A stretch of DNA of 64,000 nucleotides from an uncultured Pelagibacteraceae bacterium (GTDB lineage: Bacteria > Pseudomonadota > Alphaproteobacteria > Pelagibacterales > Pelagibacteraceae). Of this stretch, positions 45,800 through 56,150 are shown piece by piece (within the stretch, counting starts at the first letter, position 1; the number at the start of each line of letters is the position of its first letter). Below the pieces are notes generated by a model. That model was given only the letters and a program-made list of their open reading frames with translations. It had not been told where the DNA came from and searched no databases. The stretch spans positions 1 through 64,000 of the forward strand of contig CACMDB010000002.1 of the NCBI GenBank assembly GCA_902612325.1, written 5' to 3'. A program made the position numbers and the translations under genes.

Positions 45800-46382
45800 A
45801 ATACTTATTGCACTTTTTGTTGGTTTTATTTTGAGTGGATGCTCAGGTGTATCATCCCCAGGAATTTTTGGAACAGGTGTAAGTGTTGCTATCGATCCAA
45901 GATCTTTAGGAACCCAGATAGATGATTCTTTGATGCAAAAAAACTTAACTGCTAGAATTTTACTCTTGAATAAAAATTATCTTTTATCAGTAAAATCAAA
46001 AGTTTTAGATGGTAGAATTTTTTTAACTGGAAAAGTCGATGAGCCAGAAGAAAAATTGAAATTAACAAAAATTGCCTGGGAGACAAATGGTGTAAGATCT
46101 GTGAGAAACGATATTAAAATAAAAGAGGCTTTTAATTTTAAACAATCTGCCAAGGATCTATTAATCACTTCTCAATTAAGAACTGCATTGATTTTAAATA
46201 AAGAAATTAAGGCAACAAATTATCAAATAGATACTTATAAAAAGAAAATCTATATTTATGGAATTTCACAAACTAAAGATGAAAAGGATCTGGTTATTAA
46301 AGAAGCAAAAGAGATTTTAGATGTCGAAGATGTGATTGCTAGTATTTTACTAGTAGATAATTTAAGAATTAAAACTAACTAA
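45789..46382 (+). CDS. BON-domain lipoprotein (DolP/YraP-like)
   Basis: Outer-membrane lipoprotein of 197 residues: signal MKNKILIALFVGFILSGC with lipobox LSGC (Cys18). Two BON domains follow, about residues 45-110 (TARILLLNKNYLLSVKSKVLDGRIFLTGKVDEPEEK) and 115-185 (LRTALILNKEIKATNYQIDTYKKKIYIYGISQTK). E. coli DolP sits in the same place near rsmI and supports envelope integrity. Overlaps the convergent malic enzyme by 4 bp. Confidence 0.88.
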   Translation: MKNKILIALFVGFILSGCSGVSSPGIFGTGVSVAIDPRSLGTQIDDSLMQKNLTARILLLNKNYLLSVKSKVLDGRIFLTGKVDEPEEKLKLTKIAWETNGVRSVRNDIKIKEAFNFKQSAKDLLITSQLRTALILNKEIKATNYQIDTYKKKIYIYGISQTKDEKDLVIKEAKEILDVEDVIASILLVDNLRIKTN

Positions 46383-48664
46383 TTTTTTTTATAATCAATT
46401 ACATCAGCTGAGTAAGCTGCAATGGAAGCTAAGTTTAAAATATCAGAAGTTGATGATCTTAAAGGTGCTATTTCAATAGGTAAACCTAAACCAATTAATA
46501 AAGGTCCAATTACCTTTGCTCTACTCATTGACTTAATCATTTTATAGGAAATAGCTGCACTATGTTGGCTGGGCATAATTAAAACATTTGAGTTACCAAC
46601 TATTTCTGAAAATGGATAAAGTTCTTTGTACATCTCTTCTAAAGCAACATCTGGTTGCATCTCACCATCAAATTTAAAATCAACTTTTTCATTTTTTAAA
46701 ATTTCAACAGCATCACTTAGTCTTTTTGTTCTATCTGTAGCTGGCTCTCCAAAAGTAGAGTGAGATAAAAAAGCAACTTTTGGATCAAAACCAAATAATT
46801 TTGCAACCCTCGCTGCTGATTTTGCCATTTCAGCTAATTGTTTTGCGTCTGGATACTCTATGACCGATGTATCGCAGATAAAGATTGTTTTACCTCTATT
46901 TACAACCAGGTTTAACCCGAACATAATTTCCCCAGGTCTTGGATCAACAACTTTAATAATTTTTTCTAGTGAAGATGAGTATCTTCTTGTGTTCCCGGTT
47001 ATCATCGCATCTGCATCCTGACACGCAACCATGCATGAAGCCCAAATAACTCTATCGTTTCTTACAAGTCTATCGCAATCCCATTCCAACATTCCCTTTT
47101 CTCTTTGAAGTTTTTTAAATAGATATTTAACATATTTTTCTCTTTTAGCTGTGTCTTTTGAGTTTACAATTTCAATATCAAAATTTTCATTATAACCAAT
47201 TTTTTTTATTTGATTTTTAATTAGCTCCTCTTTTCCAACTAAGATGGGTATTCCTAAGTCAGAGTTTTTGAAAGCTATTGCTGCTTTAAGTGTATTTTCA
47301 TCCTCACCATCAGCAAAAACAATTTTTTTTTGTTTTTTCTTTATATAAGAATTTACACCCTGCAAAATTGTTACAGTTGGATCTAATCTTTGTTTTAGTT
47401 GGTCTTTATAAATTTCAAAATTATTAATTTTTTTTCTTGCTACACCAGTATCAATAGCAGCTTTTGCAACTGCAGCTGGTATTACACTAATTAATCTTGG
47501 ATCGAATGTTGATGGAATTATGTAATCTTTTCCATAGTGAGGCCTCTCACCTCCCATTGCTGCAATTACTTCATCCGGCACATCTTCTTTAGCTAATTTT
47601 GCTATCGCATGTGCAGCTGCAATTTTCATCTCTTCATTAATTGTTTTTGATCGTACATCTAATGCACCTCTAAAAATATATGGAAACCCTATTAAATTGT
47701 TCACTTGATTAGGATAATCTGACCTTCCGGTCGCTATAATTGCATCATCTCTAACCTCTTCAATTTCTTCAGGTGTAATTTCTGGGTCAGGGTTAGCACA
47801 TGCAAATATAATTGGATTTTTTGCCATTTTTTTTACCATATCTTTAGTTAACGCTCCTTTCGCAGATAAGCCCAAAAAAACATCTGCATTAGTAATAGCA
47901 TCATCTAGAGTTCTATCTTTTGTTTCAATTGCATGACTTGATTTCCATTGGTTTAAATTATCTCGACCTATGTAAATGACCCCTGTTCTGTCTACCATTG
48001 TAATATTTTTTTGGGGCACACCAGTCTTTTTAAATAAATTAGCGCAAGCCATAGCCGAAGCTCCAGCTCCATTGACAACTATTTTAACTCTATCAATTTT
48101 TTTTTTACTAATGTCCAAAGCATTAATAAGTGCTGCAGTTGTGATAATCGCAGTTCCATGCTGATCATCATGAAATACAGGTATATCAAGTATTTCTTTT
48201 AGCTTTTCTTCAATAATAAAACAATCAGGTGCAGCAATATCCTCAAGATTAATACCTCCAAAACTTGGAGCAAAATTTTTTATACTATTTATGATTTCAT
48301 CTGGATTTTCGGAGTCTATCTCTAAATCAATAGAGTCAATATCAGCAAATCTTTTAAATAAAACAGCCTTTCCTTCCATCACTGGTTTAGATGCTAACGC
48401 ACCTAAATTTCCCATACCTAAAATTGCTGAGCCATTACTAATTACTGCAACAAGGTTTCCTTTACTTGTATAATCAAACGCAGCCTCAGGATTATCACTG
48501 ATTGCTCTTACAGGAGCAGCTACACCAGGCGAGTATGCTAAAGCCAGATCTCTTTTTGTCGTCATATTTTTTGAGGAAGATATTTCAATCTTGCCTGGCT
48601 TTTTATCTTTGTGAAAATCTAAAGCTTCTTTATCTGTATAATGATCAATTTTTGTTTTTTTCAT
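46379..48664 (-). CDS. maeB: NADP-dependent malic enzyme with phosphotransacetylase-like domain
   Basis: Oxidative decarboxylation of malate to pyruvate. The malic domain (residues 1-430) contains LALAYSPGVAAPVRAIS, FHDDQHGTAIITTAAL, the Rossmann loop VVNGAGASAMACANLF and the late FACANPDPEITPEEI. The C-terminal 330 residues are the phosphotransacetylase-like domain (IVFADGEDENTLKAAIAFKNSDLGIP; DADAMITGNTRRYSSSLEKIIKV), which in MaeB regulates activity and is not known to have PTA activity. 761 residues, normal. Confidence 0.97.
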   Translation of the reverse strand: MKKTKIDHYTDKEALDFHKDKKPGKIEISSSKNMTTKRDLALAYSPGVAAPVRAISDNPEAAFDYTSKGNLVAVISNGSAILGMGNLGALASKPVMEGKAVLFKRFADIDSIDLEIDSENPDEIINSIKNFAPSFGGINLEDIAAPDCFIIEEKLKEILDIPVFHDDQHGTAIITTAALINALDISKKKIDRVKIVVNGAGASAMACANLFKKTGVPQKNITMVDRTGVIYIGRDNLNQWKSSHAIETKDRTLDDAITNADVFLGLSAKGALTKDMVKKMAKNPIIFACANPDPEITPEEIEEVRDDAIIATGRSDYPNQVNNLIGFPYIFRGALDVRSKTINEEMKIAAAHAIAKLAKEDVPDEVIAAMGGERPHYGKDYIIPSTFDPRLISVIPAAVAKAAIDTGVARKKINNFEIYKDQLKQRLDPTVTILQGVNSYIKKKQKKIVFADGEDENTLKAAIAFKNSDLGIPILVGKEELIKNQIKKIGYNENFDIEIVNSKDTAKREKYVKYLFKKLQREKGMLEWDCDRLVRNDRVIWASCMVACQDADAMITGNTRRYSSSLEKIIKVVDPRPGEIMFGLNLVVNRGKTIFICDTSVIEYPDAKQLAEMAKSAARVAKLFGFDPKVAFLSHSTFGEPATDRTKRLSDAVEILKNEKVDFKFDGEMQPDVALEEMYKELYPFSEIVGNSNVLIMPSQHSAAISYKMIKSMSRAKVIGPLLIGLGLPIEIAPLRSSTSDILNLASIAAYSADVIDYKKN

Positions 48665-48714
48665 TTATGCTAATTAGGTGTACAAATGGGGTAAAATTAA
48701 GACTAATATGGTTT

Positions 48715-50244
48715 ATGAATTTAGTTAAGTCAACAGGGACTTTTGGTTTTTATACTATTATCAGTAGATTACTTGGTTATTTAAGAGATGTTCTGATAGC
48801 AATTTTTCTTGGAACAAGTTTTTTAGCAGATGTATTTTTTGTAGCATTTAGAATACCTAATACTTTTAGAAGATTGTTTGCAGAAGGAACCTTTAATGCA
48901 GCTTTTATACCAAGTTATACTTCAGAATTAGTAAAAAAAAAAACTGGATCACAAAAATTTGCAAATGAAATTTTTAATTTATTATTTTTAGGTCTATTGT
49001 TTTTAGTTTTGATTATAGAAATTTTCATGCCAGTTTTTGTGAGGCTAATAGCGCCAGGTTTTGTTGATAATTCAGAAAAAATTCAGCTAGCTGTCAACCT
49101 AACAAGGATAACTATGCCATTTTTAATGTTTGTGAGTCTATCTTCTTTTTTTGCTGCAATACTAAATTCTCACAATAAGTTTGCTGCTGCCTCTGCAGCA
49201 CCAATAATCCTTAATATAGTCTTGATTGGAATTTTATTTTTTGGCAAATTTCTTAATGACGAACTAGTTTACTATTTATCATATGGGGTTTCAATTGCAG
49301 GATTATTACAACTTATTTTTTTATATCAATTTGCAAAAAAATTTTATTTTATAAGACTTAATTTCAATTTTAAAATTGATAATAAGGTAAAATTTTTTTT
49401 CAAAAAACTTTTACCTAGTATTTTCTCGTCTGGCGTTACACAAATCAATATTCTTGTGGGTACTATAATTGCATCTTTTCAAGCCAGCGCTGTGTCTTAT
49501 TTATATTATGCTGATAGGATTTATCAAATTAACCTTGCGATAGCAGGAATTGCAATAGGCGTGGTTGTTCTGCCACAACTTTCAAAACATGTTTTTTTAA
49601 AAAAGAAAAATAAAATTCTTTTATTACAAAATAAAGCGCTTGAGCTTAGTATGTTTTTAAGTCTACCAGCCTCAGTTGCTTTGATTGTAGGGTCAGAACA
49701 AATTATTTCTGCATTATTTGGCTATGGTTCTTTTGATGAGTTGTCAGTATCCAACTCGGCAAATGCACTTTACTATTTTGGATTAGGATTACCTGCTTTT
49801 GCTATGATTAAAGTATTTTCAACTTTTTTTTTCGCAAACCAGGATACTAAAACACCATTTTATATTTCATTATTTTCAGTAATTTTAAATATCTTAATAA
49901 GTATTTATTTTTTTAGAGAAATTGGTTTTATAATCATTCCTATAGCCACAACAATTTCATCATGGTTTAATGCAATAATATTATTTGTTTATTTGAAAAA
50001 TAAAAATTTATTTCATTTTAATGAATTATTTTTTGTCAAATTAATAAAAATACTTTTGGCATCTATACTATTGGGAATATTTTTTTATTATTCAATTTTA
50101 TTTTTTGAAAATAGATTGATTTATGAATATAAATTTAAATCTTTTTATTTAATACTTTCAGCTTTTTTAAGTCTTATATTCTATTTGAGTTTTTCATTAT
50201 TTATCAAAGCTTTCAAATATGGTGATATTAAACTAAAGTATTAA
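48715..50244 (+). CDS. murJ: Lipid II flippase MurJ
   Basis: Inner-membrane MATE-like transporter of 509 residues with about 14 hydrophobic segments that flips the peptidoglycan precursor. Marks are [24 protein letters not shown] (residues 4-27), [22 protein letters not shown] and the later [20 protein letters not shown]. The ATG at 48715 gives the standard start; an in-frame start 213 bp upstream lies across maeB and is rejected. trpS follows after 2 bp. Confidence 0.96.
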   Translation: MNLVKSTGTFGFYTIISRLLGYLRDVLIAIFLGTSFLADVFFVAFRIPNTFRRLFAEGTFNAAFIPSYTSELVKKKTGSQKFANEIFNLLFLGLLFLVLIIEIFMPVFVRLIAPGFVDNSEKIQLAVNLTRITMPFLMFVSLSSFFAAILNSHNKFAAASAAPIILNIVLIGILFFGKFLNDELVYYLSYGVSIAGLLQLIFLYQFAKKFYFIRLNFNFKIDNKVKFFFKKLLPSIFSSGVTQINILVGTIIASFQASAVSYLYYADRIYQINLAIAGIAIGVVVLPQLSKHVFLKKKNKILLLQNKALELSMFLSLPASVALIVGSEQIISALFGYGSFDELSVSNSANALYYFGLGLPAFAMIKVFSTFFFANQDTKTPFYISLFSVILNILISIYFFREIGFIIIPIATTISSWFNAIILFVYLKNKNLFHFNELFFVKLIKILLASILLGIFFYYSILFFENRLIYEYKFKSFYLILSAFLSLIFYLSFSLFIKAFKYGDIKLKY

Positions 50245-50246
50245 TT

Positions 50247-51248
50247 ATGGAAAAAAAAATTTTTTCAGGTGTTCAACCTACAGGAAATCTTCATCTTGGA
50301 AATTACTTGGGAGCAATCAAAAATTTTGTAAAACTTAACAATGAAGATCAAAATGAGTGTGTGTTCTGTGTTGTTGATCTTCATGCTATTACAGTTGCTC
50401 AAGATCCAAAAAAATTAAGAGATAATATATATGAAACTGTAGCAACTTTTATTGCTAGTGGCATTGATCCTGAAAAAAGTATTATCTTTAATCAATCAAG
50501 AGTGAGTGCTCATTCAGAAACGGCCTGGATATTAAGTTGTGTTGCTAGAATGGGATGGCTAAATAGAATGACCCAATTTAAAGAGAAAGCTGGAAAAGAT
50601 AAAGAAAAAGCAAGTATCGGTCTTTATTCTTATCCTGTTTTAATGGCAGCAGATATTTTGTTATATGACACAACCCATGTACCTGTTGGAGATGATCAAA
50701 AGCAACATTTGGAACTTTGCCGAGATATAGCTCAAAAGTTTAATAATGATTTTAATGCTGACAATTTTTTTAAAATTCCTGAGCCATTAATTCAAAAAGA
50801 GTTTTCAAGAATTATGAGCTTGAGAGATGGTACAAAAAAAATGAGCAAATCTGAATTATCAGATCTGAGCAGGATTAATTTAACAGATGATAAAGACCAA
50901 ATAATAAATAAAATCAAAAAAGCAAAGACTGATACTTTGCCATTGCCATCTGCTAGTGCAGATTTAGAGAAAAGACCCGAAGCAAAGAATTTAATGGGTA
51001 TTTATTCTAGTTTAATGGATGTAAGTTTAGGAGATACAATAAATAAATTTTCTGGAAAAAATTTCTCGGAATTTAAAGAAAATTTATCACAAGCAATGGT
51101 TGATAAAATTAGTCCAATATCATCAGAAATAAAAAAGTTATTAAGTGATAAAAAATATTTAGATAAAATATTATTAGAGGGATCTAAAAAAGCAGATAAA
51201 ATAGCCTCAGATAAGGTAAAAAAAATCCAAGAACTTATTGGTTTTTAG
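50247..51248 (+). CDS. trpS: Tryptophanyl-tRNA synthetase
   Basis: Class I synthetase of 333 residues. The HIGH motif appears as [17 protein letters not shown] (residues 12-28); the specificity region [25 protein letters not shown] and the KMSKS motif [12 protein letters not shown] follow. Normal length for the bacterial dimeric enzyme. Confidence 0.98.
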   Translation: MEKKIFSGVQPTGNLHLGNYLGAIKNFVKLNNEDQNECVFCVVDLHAITVAQDPKKLRDNIYETVATFIASGIDPEKSIIFNQSRVSAHSETAWILSCVARMGWLNRMTQFKEKAGKDKEKASIGLYSYPVLMAADILLYDTTHVPVGDDQKQHLELCRDIAQKFNNDFNADNFFKIPEPLIQKEFSRIMSLRDGTKKMSKSELSDLSRINLTDDKDQIINKIKKAKTDTLPLPSASADLEKRPEAKNLMGIYSSLMDVSLGDTINKFSGKNFSEFKENLSQAMVDKISPISSEIKKLLSDKKYLDKILLEGSKKADKIASDKVKKIQELIGF

Positions 51249-51300
51249 AATTTTTTTATTAACAAGTTTAATTTTTACAATTATTGATTATATATAAATC

Positions 51301-51840
51301 ATGTTTGTTCAGACTGAAATAACACCGAATCCAAATTCTTTAAAATTCTTACCTGGTAAAATTGTTTCAAATAAAGGGTCGTTTGAAATTACACAAAATG
51401 ATCAAACTAATAATGAGTTAGTTAAAAACTTGTTATCTATAAATGGCGTTGAAGGTATTTTTTTAGGTAAAGATTTTATTTCAATAAATAAATATGATGA
51501 CACATCATGGGATGAAATAAAACATATAGTAATTTCTTTAATCAATGATTTTTACTCTAGCGGAAAAGAATGTGTTGTTGAAAATACCTTAATTGAAAAT
51601 AATGAAAATTTAAAAGATATAGAAAAAAAAATTGTTCAAATATTAGATGAAAAAATCAGACCTGCAGTTGCGAAAGATGGTGGAGATATTAAATTTAAAG
51701 AGTTTAAAGATGGTATTGTTAAAGTGCAGCTCCAAGGGAGTTGTTCAGGTTGTCCAAGTTCAACTATGACATTAAAACAAGGTGTACAAAATCTTCTTTG
51801 TCACTATCTACCAGAAGTTAAGAAGGTTGAGGCTCTTTAA
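51301..51840 (+). CDS. nfuA: NfuA-type iron-sulfur carrier
   Basis: Two-domain Fe-S carrier. The N-terminal Nfu_N domain starts MFVQTEITPNPNSLKFLPGK; the C-terminal NifU-like domain has IRPAVAKDGGDIKFKEF and GSCSGCPSSTMTLKQGVQ with the C-x-x-C that binds a 4Fe-4S cluster. 179 residues, normal for the alphaproteobacterial and mitochondrial Nfu type. 52 bp after trpS and directly before the next gene. Confidence 0.96.
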   Translation: MFVQTEITPNPNSLKFLPGKIVSNKGSFEITQNDQTNNELVKNLLSINGVEGIFLGKDFISINKYDDTSWDEIKHIVISLINDFYSSGKECVVENTLIENNENLKDIEKKIVQILDEKIRPAVAKDGGDIKFKEFKDGIVKVQLQGSCSGCPSSTMTLKQGVQNLLCHYLPEVKKVEAL

Positions 51841-52989
51841 ATGTTTAATTTTAAATTAAAAAATCTAAAATTTTTAAACCAATTGATTTTTTTTAAGTCA
51901 AAATTTTATTTTGTTAGAATGAGAAGAAAGAACTTAAAAATGTTTAAGTTTTTTGATGACAGACGAATTGGTGCAATTCCAAGAATATTTTTAACAAGTA
52001 TTTTTGTTGTTTTTTCATTCTATCATATTCCATCAATAATTAATTTTGCTAATAAGCAACTTTTAGAAGATAAAGAATTTCAAAATAATTCAAAAGCTAT
52101 TCTAGCTTATACGCTTAATAAAAAAGAGGGTGTTGAAGCTGATGAAGCAGACTTAAATGAGAAAGATTTGTTAATTGATATTTTTAGTCTAAACGATCTT
52201 GAAACAGATACAGTAAGATTAGATGCATCTACAATTAAGCAATTATTTCAAGACACCGATTATAAACTAGATGATGTAAGGGAAACAAAGTTAGTTAAGC
52301 CTGTCGCCTTAACTTTACTTCCTGGTGAAATCAAGATGATTGAAAGCACTAAGAAACGAAAAGAGTTTTTTATTCAAATCGTTTTACCTTTAGTTTTAAA
52401 AGAAAATAATAATATTAGATTAGATCGAAAGACTTTGTTTAAAATTATAAATAAAAGCAATAACACCAAATTAGAAAAAAAATGGCTTGAAAAAAAATAC
52501 AAACAATATGGAGTAACATCCAAAGATTTAACAACACTTAAAATCAGAATGGATGAGATACCTGTTTCTTTAGCACTTGCTCAAGCTGCGAAAGAAACAG
52601 GATGGGGAACATCAAGATTTGCACAAGAGGGCAATGCCCTTTTTGGGCAATGGACTTGGTCAGGTGAGGGTTTAAAACCCAAAGAGGCTGATGAGAATAA
52701 GGGACATAAAGTAATGAAATTTAATGTATTACAAGCCTCAGTTAGAGCTTATCAAAGAAATTTAAACACTCATCGATCATATAAAAATTTTAGATTAGCA
52801 AGAGCACATTTAAGGGATAATAATCAACCTTTAGATAGTTTAATTCTTTCTCAATTTTTAAAAAATTATGCTGAAACTGGAAATCAGTATGTTGAAGTTT
52901 TGCAAAAAATTATTAATCAAAACAATTTAAAAGATTTTGATGACGCTAAGTTACTTCCTTCCAGCAAAGAGCTTGAAAGTTTAATTTAA
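51841..52989 (+). CDS. Bax-like glucosaminidase-domain protein
   Basis: Predicted peptidoglycan N-acetylglucosaminidase of the Bax/FlgJ type. The glucosaminidase domain is in the last 200 residues: IPVSLALAQAAKETGWGTSRFAQ with the catalytic Glu, GNALFGQWTW and the late VRAYQRNLNTHRSYKNFR. A membrane anchor lies at about residues 47-68 (IFLTSIFVVFSFYHI), so the domain is periplasmic. The start is uncertain: ATG 51841 abuts the nfuA stop, while ATG at 51919 and 51940 give shorter N-termini and fit better the low-complexity start. Overlaps the convergent deacetylase by 4 bp. Confidence 0.85.
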   Translation: MFNFKLKNLKFLNQLIFFKSKFYFVRMRRKNLKMFKFFDDRRIGAIPRIFLTSIFVVFSFYHIPSIINFANKQLLEDKEFQNNSKAILAYTLNKKEGVEADEADLNEKDLLIDIFSLNDLETDTVRLDASTIKQLFQDTDYKLDDVRETKLVKPVALTLLPGEIKMIESTKKRKEFFIQIVLPLVLKENNNIRLDRKTLFKIINKSNNTKLEKKWLEKKYKQYGVTSKDLTTLKIRMDEIPVSLALAQAAKETGWGTSRFAQEGNALFGQWTWSGEGLKPKEADENKGHKVMKFNVLQASVRAYQRNLNTHRSYKNFRLARAHLRDNNQPLDSLILSQFLKNYAETGNQYVEVLQKIINQNNLKDFDDAKLLPSSKELESLI

Positions 52990-54047
52990 TTTCCAATTAT
53001 AACAAATTGGGTTCCGAACCAACGCCATTTACCATCATCATTTAACGAGCAATTTATTCTTCCACGTCTTGGTAAAAATTTTGACTCAAAATTGATATAA
53101 AGAATATTTTTTTCGAATATTAAATTTGGTTGACCCCATGAACCACCATCATTTGAATAACAATTAATATTTTTAATATTTTTTTGATCATCAAAAAATT
53201 CCACAATTAATTTTGGTGGATTATCTTTATTTTCTAATTTTTTTTCTATTGGTTTAAGAGATTTGTATTCTAAAGGATTATAATTTATTAGTGAGTTAAA
53301 TCGTTTTAAATCTCCGTATTTTTCATTTATTGGAAATCTTGGTAATTCAAATTTATCTTTATTGTTATCAATTATTCCAGAGTGTTGTCCAAAAGCAATT
53401 TCAAAATTTTTTGATATATAGTTTTTCATAAAAAGAGAATATTCACCAAAAGGATATGAAAATATTGGTGGTACATACCCTAGTTTATCTTTAAAAATTT
53501 CAGTTGCTGTTTCTATATCGTTTATGAATTCTTTTTCTGTCATATCAATTAAATATTCATGTGTATGTGAATGGTGCCCAATATAGCCTATATCTGAGTC
53601 ATTAATTTCTTTGATTTCATCCCAAGTCATATACCCTCTTTTTCCCACAGGTTCAGTAGATACAAACAAAATGAATGGAATTTTATTCTTTTTAAGATAT
53701 GGCCAAGCTTCATTATAAAATGATTTAAATCCATCATCTATTGTAATTAAAATTTTTTTTCCCTTTTTTACTTTATCAAATTCATTTAAAAAATTTTTAG
53801 GGTCATAAAATTCATACCCTTGATTTTTAATAATTTTCATTTGCTCATCAAACATATCCATTCTTATATTTGTTGATGGATATTTATTTTCATTAAAGCG
53901 ATGATACATCAATGATAAAACACCACTATCTCTAGAATAAGATTTGATATTATTCTCTTGTGAAATAGAATTAACTAGAAATATAAATTGTAAGATGAAT
54001 AAGCTAATTATAGATGCTGCAAAAAATAAAATTTTTTTAATGATCAT
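52986..54047 (-). CDS. Polysaccharide deacetylase (NodB-like)
   Basis: Periplasmic carbohydrate esterase of family 4. An uncleaved or cleaved signal lies at residues 1-31 (IIKKILFFAASIISLFILQF). Motif 1 is ILITIDDGFKSFY with the two Asp, motif 2 is HHSHTHEYLID with the metal-binding His pair, and motif 3 is IFSYPFGEYS. 353 residues with an extra C-terminal beta domain (KLIVEFFDDQKN; GRINCSLNDDGKW) of unknown role. Its 5' end overlaps the start of tsaB on the other strand by 53 bp. Confidence 0.92.
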   Translation of the reverse strand: MIIKKILFFAASIISLFILQFIFLVNSISQENNIKSYSRDSGVLSLMYHRFNENKYPSTNIRMDMFDEQMKIIKNQGYEFYDPKNFLNEFDKVKKGKKILITIDDGFKSFYNEAWPYLKKNKIPFILFVSTEPVGKRGYMTWDEIKEINDSDIGYIGHHSHTHEYLIDMTEKEFINDIETATEIFKDKLGYVPPIFSYPFGEYSLFMKNYISKNFEIAFGQHSGIIDNNKDKFELPRFPINEKYGDLKRFNSLINYNPLEYKSLKPIEKKLENKDNPPKLIVEFFDDQKNIKNINCYSNDGGSWGQPNLIFEKNILYINFESKFLPRRGRINCSLNDDGKWRWFGTQFVIIGN

Positions 54048-54381
54048 TAGTAATGATATTAATTACAGCATTACACATGAAAATTCCAAAATAAATTATG
54101 AAAAATTATCAATTTTAATTAATGATTTTCTAAATAAAAAAAAATTAAATTTAGACAAAGTCTCTAAAATTTATGTTAATCGAGGTCCTGGAAGTTTTGC
54201 GGGGATAAGAAATTCTTTATCAGTTGTTAAAGCTTTTCATTTAACCCATAAAATTGATTATTATTGTTTTAGTTTAGAGGATTTTGGTGAAAAAAATGAG
54301 GTTAAATACGAAAATATCCCAAAACTTTGCGATAAATTGAAAGTTGAAAAAAATTTGATAAATCCTATTTATTTGAGTTAA
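53995..54381 (+). CDS. tsaB: TsaB-like protein for t6A tRNA modification, short form
   Basis: Partner of TsaD/TsaE in making threonylcarbamoyl-adenosine in tRNA. The N-terminal lobe is recognisable: NKLIIDAAKNKIFLMIIS, then DKVSKIYVNRGPGSFAGIRNSLSVVKAF with the family motif GPGSF-G-R. At 128 residues it has about half the length of E. coli TsaB (231) and lacks the C-terminal lobe. The start is inside the divergent deacetylase gene by 53 bp; a further in-frame start at 53944 would overlap more. The usual rimI gene is absent; fur follows 8 bp later. Confidence 0.8.
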   Translation: MNKLIIDAAKNKIFLMIISNDINYSITHENSKINYEKLSILINDFLNKKKLNLDKVSKIYVNRGPGSFAGIRNSLSVVKAFHLTHKIDYYCFSLEDFGEKNEVKYENIPKLCDKLKVEKNLINPIYLS

Positions 54382-54389
54382 AATCAATT

Positions 54390-54827
54390 ATGCCAGATAC
54401 GATTGAACAACAATGTTTATCTAAAGGGGTAAAATTAACTGAGCAGAGGCGAATTATTGCTAAGGTAATTTCTGAGTCAAAAGCTGCTTATGGTGAGTCT
54501 GATCATCCAGATGTTGATGAGTTATATAGTCGTGTATCTAAAGTTGATCCAAAAATAAGCATAGCCACAGTTTATAGAACAGTGAAGCTTTTTGAGGAAG
54601 CAGGAATTTTAACAAAGCATGATTTTAAAGGTGGCAAGGCTAGATATGAAGCAATGATAGAAAGTCATCATGATCATTTGATCGATATAAAATCTGGTGA
54701 AATAATTGAATTCGTGGATGAAGAAATTGAAGAGTTGCAAAAAAAAGTAGCAAAAAAATATGGTTATAAGTTAGTAGATCATAAACTTGAGTTATATGGT
54801 GTAAAAGTAAACTCAAAAGATGAATAA
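54390..54827 (+). CDS. fur: Fur family metal-responsive repressor
   Basis: Dimeric metal-dependent repressor of 145 residues. The winged helix is at residues 12-80 with DVDELYSRVSKVDPKISIATVYRTVKLFEEAGIL as recognition part; the metal-binding sites include ESHHDHLIDIKSGEIIEF. It has no cysteine pair in the place of the structural zinc site, as common for alphaproteobacterial Fur/Mur. Whether it senses iron or manganese cannot be told. Overlaps miaB by 8 bp. Confidence 0.93.
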   Translation: MPDTIEQQCLSKGVKLTEQRRIIAKVISESKAAYGESDHPDVDELYSRVSKVDPKISIATVYRTVKLFEEAGILTKHDFKGGKARYEAMIESHHDHLIDIKSGEIIEFVDEEIEELQKKVAKKYGYKLVDHKLELYGVKVNSKDE

Positions 54828-56148
54828 AAAAATATTTATCAAAACTTTCGGTTGTCAAATGAACGAATATGATACTAACAGAATATTTGATACTGTGAGA
54901 GAAATAGGTTTTGTAAAAACTGAAAATCTAGAAGAATCGAATTGTTACTTACTTAACACGTGCCATATTCGAGATAAAGCTAAAGAGAAAGTTTATCATG
55001 AGATTGGACGGGTGAAAAAAAATTTTAGATCACGAAAAAAACCGATTGTTATAGTTGCTGGATGTGTTGCTCAGGCAGAAAATGAGGAAATGATCAAAAG
55101 GGAACCTTATATTGATATTGTGATTGGACCGCAAGCCTATCATAAAATAAATGACAAGATTGAAGAATTTTTATACAAACAAAAAAAAATAGATGAAACC
55201 GAATTTGATGCCATCACAAAATTTGATTATTTAGATAATATTAAGAACTCATCAAAAAAAATTTCATCATTTTTAACTATTCAAGAGGGCTGTGATAAAT
55301 TTTGCCATTTCTGTGTAGTACCATTTACAAGAGGTCCAGAATATTCAAGACCATTCAAAAAAATATTAGAGGAAGCAGAAAATTTATCAATAAATGGAGT
55401 CCGTGAAATAACACTACTAGGTCAAAATGTTAATGCTTATAATTATGAGAATTACAGATTGTCAGATTTAATTTTAGAAATAGAAAAGTTAGAGGGTATA
55501 AAAAGAATTAGATATACAACCTCTCACCCAAAGGATATGACAGAAGATTTAATCAACGTATATGGTGTTTCAAAGAAATTAATGCCTTTAGTTCACCTAC
55601 CCGTTCAAAGTGGATCTGACAAGATCCTAAATTCAATGAATAGAAAACATCAGATAAGTGATTATGTTTATACTTACGAAAAACTTAAAAAAATTAACCC
55701 TAAAATAAAGTTTTCCAGCGATTTTATAATTGCCTATCCGGGTGAGGATGAGAAGGACTTTAATGAAACTTGTGATTTAATTAAAAAAATTAAATTTATA
55801 CATTCTTTTTCTTTCATATTTAGTCCAAGGCCAGGAACAACTGCAGCAAATTTTGAGTTAATTGACAAAAAAATTTCACTTACCAGACTAGAAAAAGTTC
55901 AAAAACAGTTATTTTCCAATCAAATTAATATGAATAAATCACTTGAGGGTAAAGAAATTGATGTTTTAGTTGAAAATAAAATAGATGGCGGCACAAAGTT
56001 TTTTGGTCGATCTGAGTACATGACTTCGGTTATTTTTGATGGTAATGAATTGGATATGGGAAAAGTTATCAAAGTAAAAATAAATCGTAGTAATCAAAAT
56101 ACATTGTTTGGTAAAAGTTTAGATAATTCACAACAAAGAGTGGCTTAA
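54820..56148 (+). CDS. miaB: tRNA-2-methylthio-N6-isopentenyladenosine synthase MiaB
   Basis: Radical-SAM methylthiotransferase acting on A37 of tRNAs. N-terminal UPF0004 cysteines are in FGCQMNEYDTNR, LLNTCHIRDKAKEK and VAGCVAQAE; the radical-SAM motif is IQEGCDKFCHFCVVPFTRG (C-x3-C-x2-C); the C-terminal TRAM domain follows. 442 residues, normal. Same order fur-miaB-ybeZ-ybeY-lnt as elsewhere in alphaproteobacteria. Confidence 0.98.
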   Translation: MNKKIFIKTFGCQMNEYDTNRIFDTVREIGFVKTENLEESNCYLLNTCHIRDKAKEKVYHEIGRVKKNFRSRKKPIVIVAGCVAQAENEEMIKREPYIDIVIGPQAYHKINDKIEEFLYKQKKIDETEFDAITKFDYLDNIKNSSKKISSFLTIQEGCDKFCHFCVVPFTRGPEYSRPFKKILEEAENLSINGVREITLLGQNVNAYNYENYRLSDLILEIEKLEGIKRIRYTTSHPKDMTEDLINVYGVSKKLMPLVHLPVQSGSDKILNSMNRKHQISDYVYTYEKLKKINPKIKFSSDFIIAYPGEDEKDFNETCDLIKKIKFIHSFSFIFSPRPGTTAANFELIDKKISLTRLEKVQKQLFSNQINMNKSLEGKEIDVLVENKIDGGTKFFGRSEYMTSVIFDGNELDMGKVIKVKINRSNQNTLFGKSLDNSQQRVA

Positions 56149-56150
56149 GT

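Noticed and set aside
48502..48714. Extended N-terminus of murJ
   Set aside because: It lies across the 5' part of maeB and does not resemble MurJ; the ATG at 48715 gives the family start.
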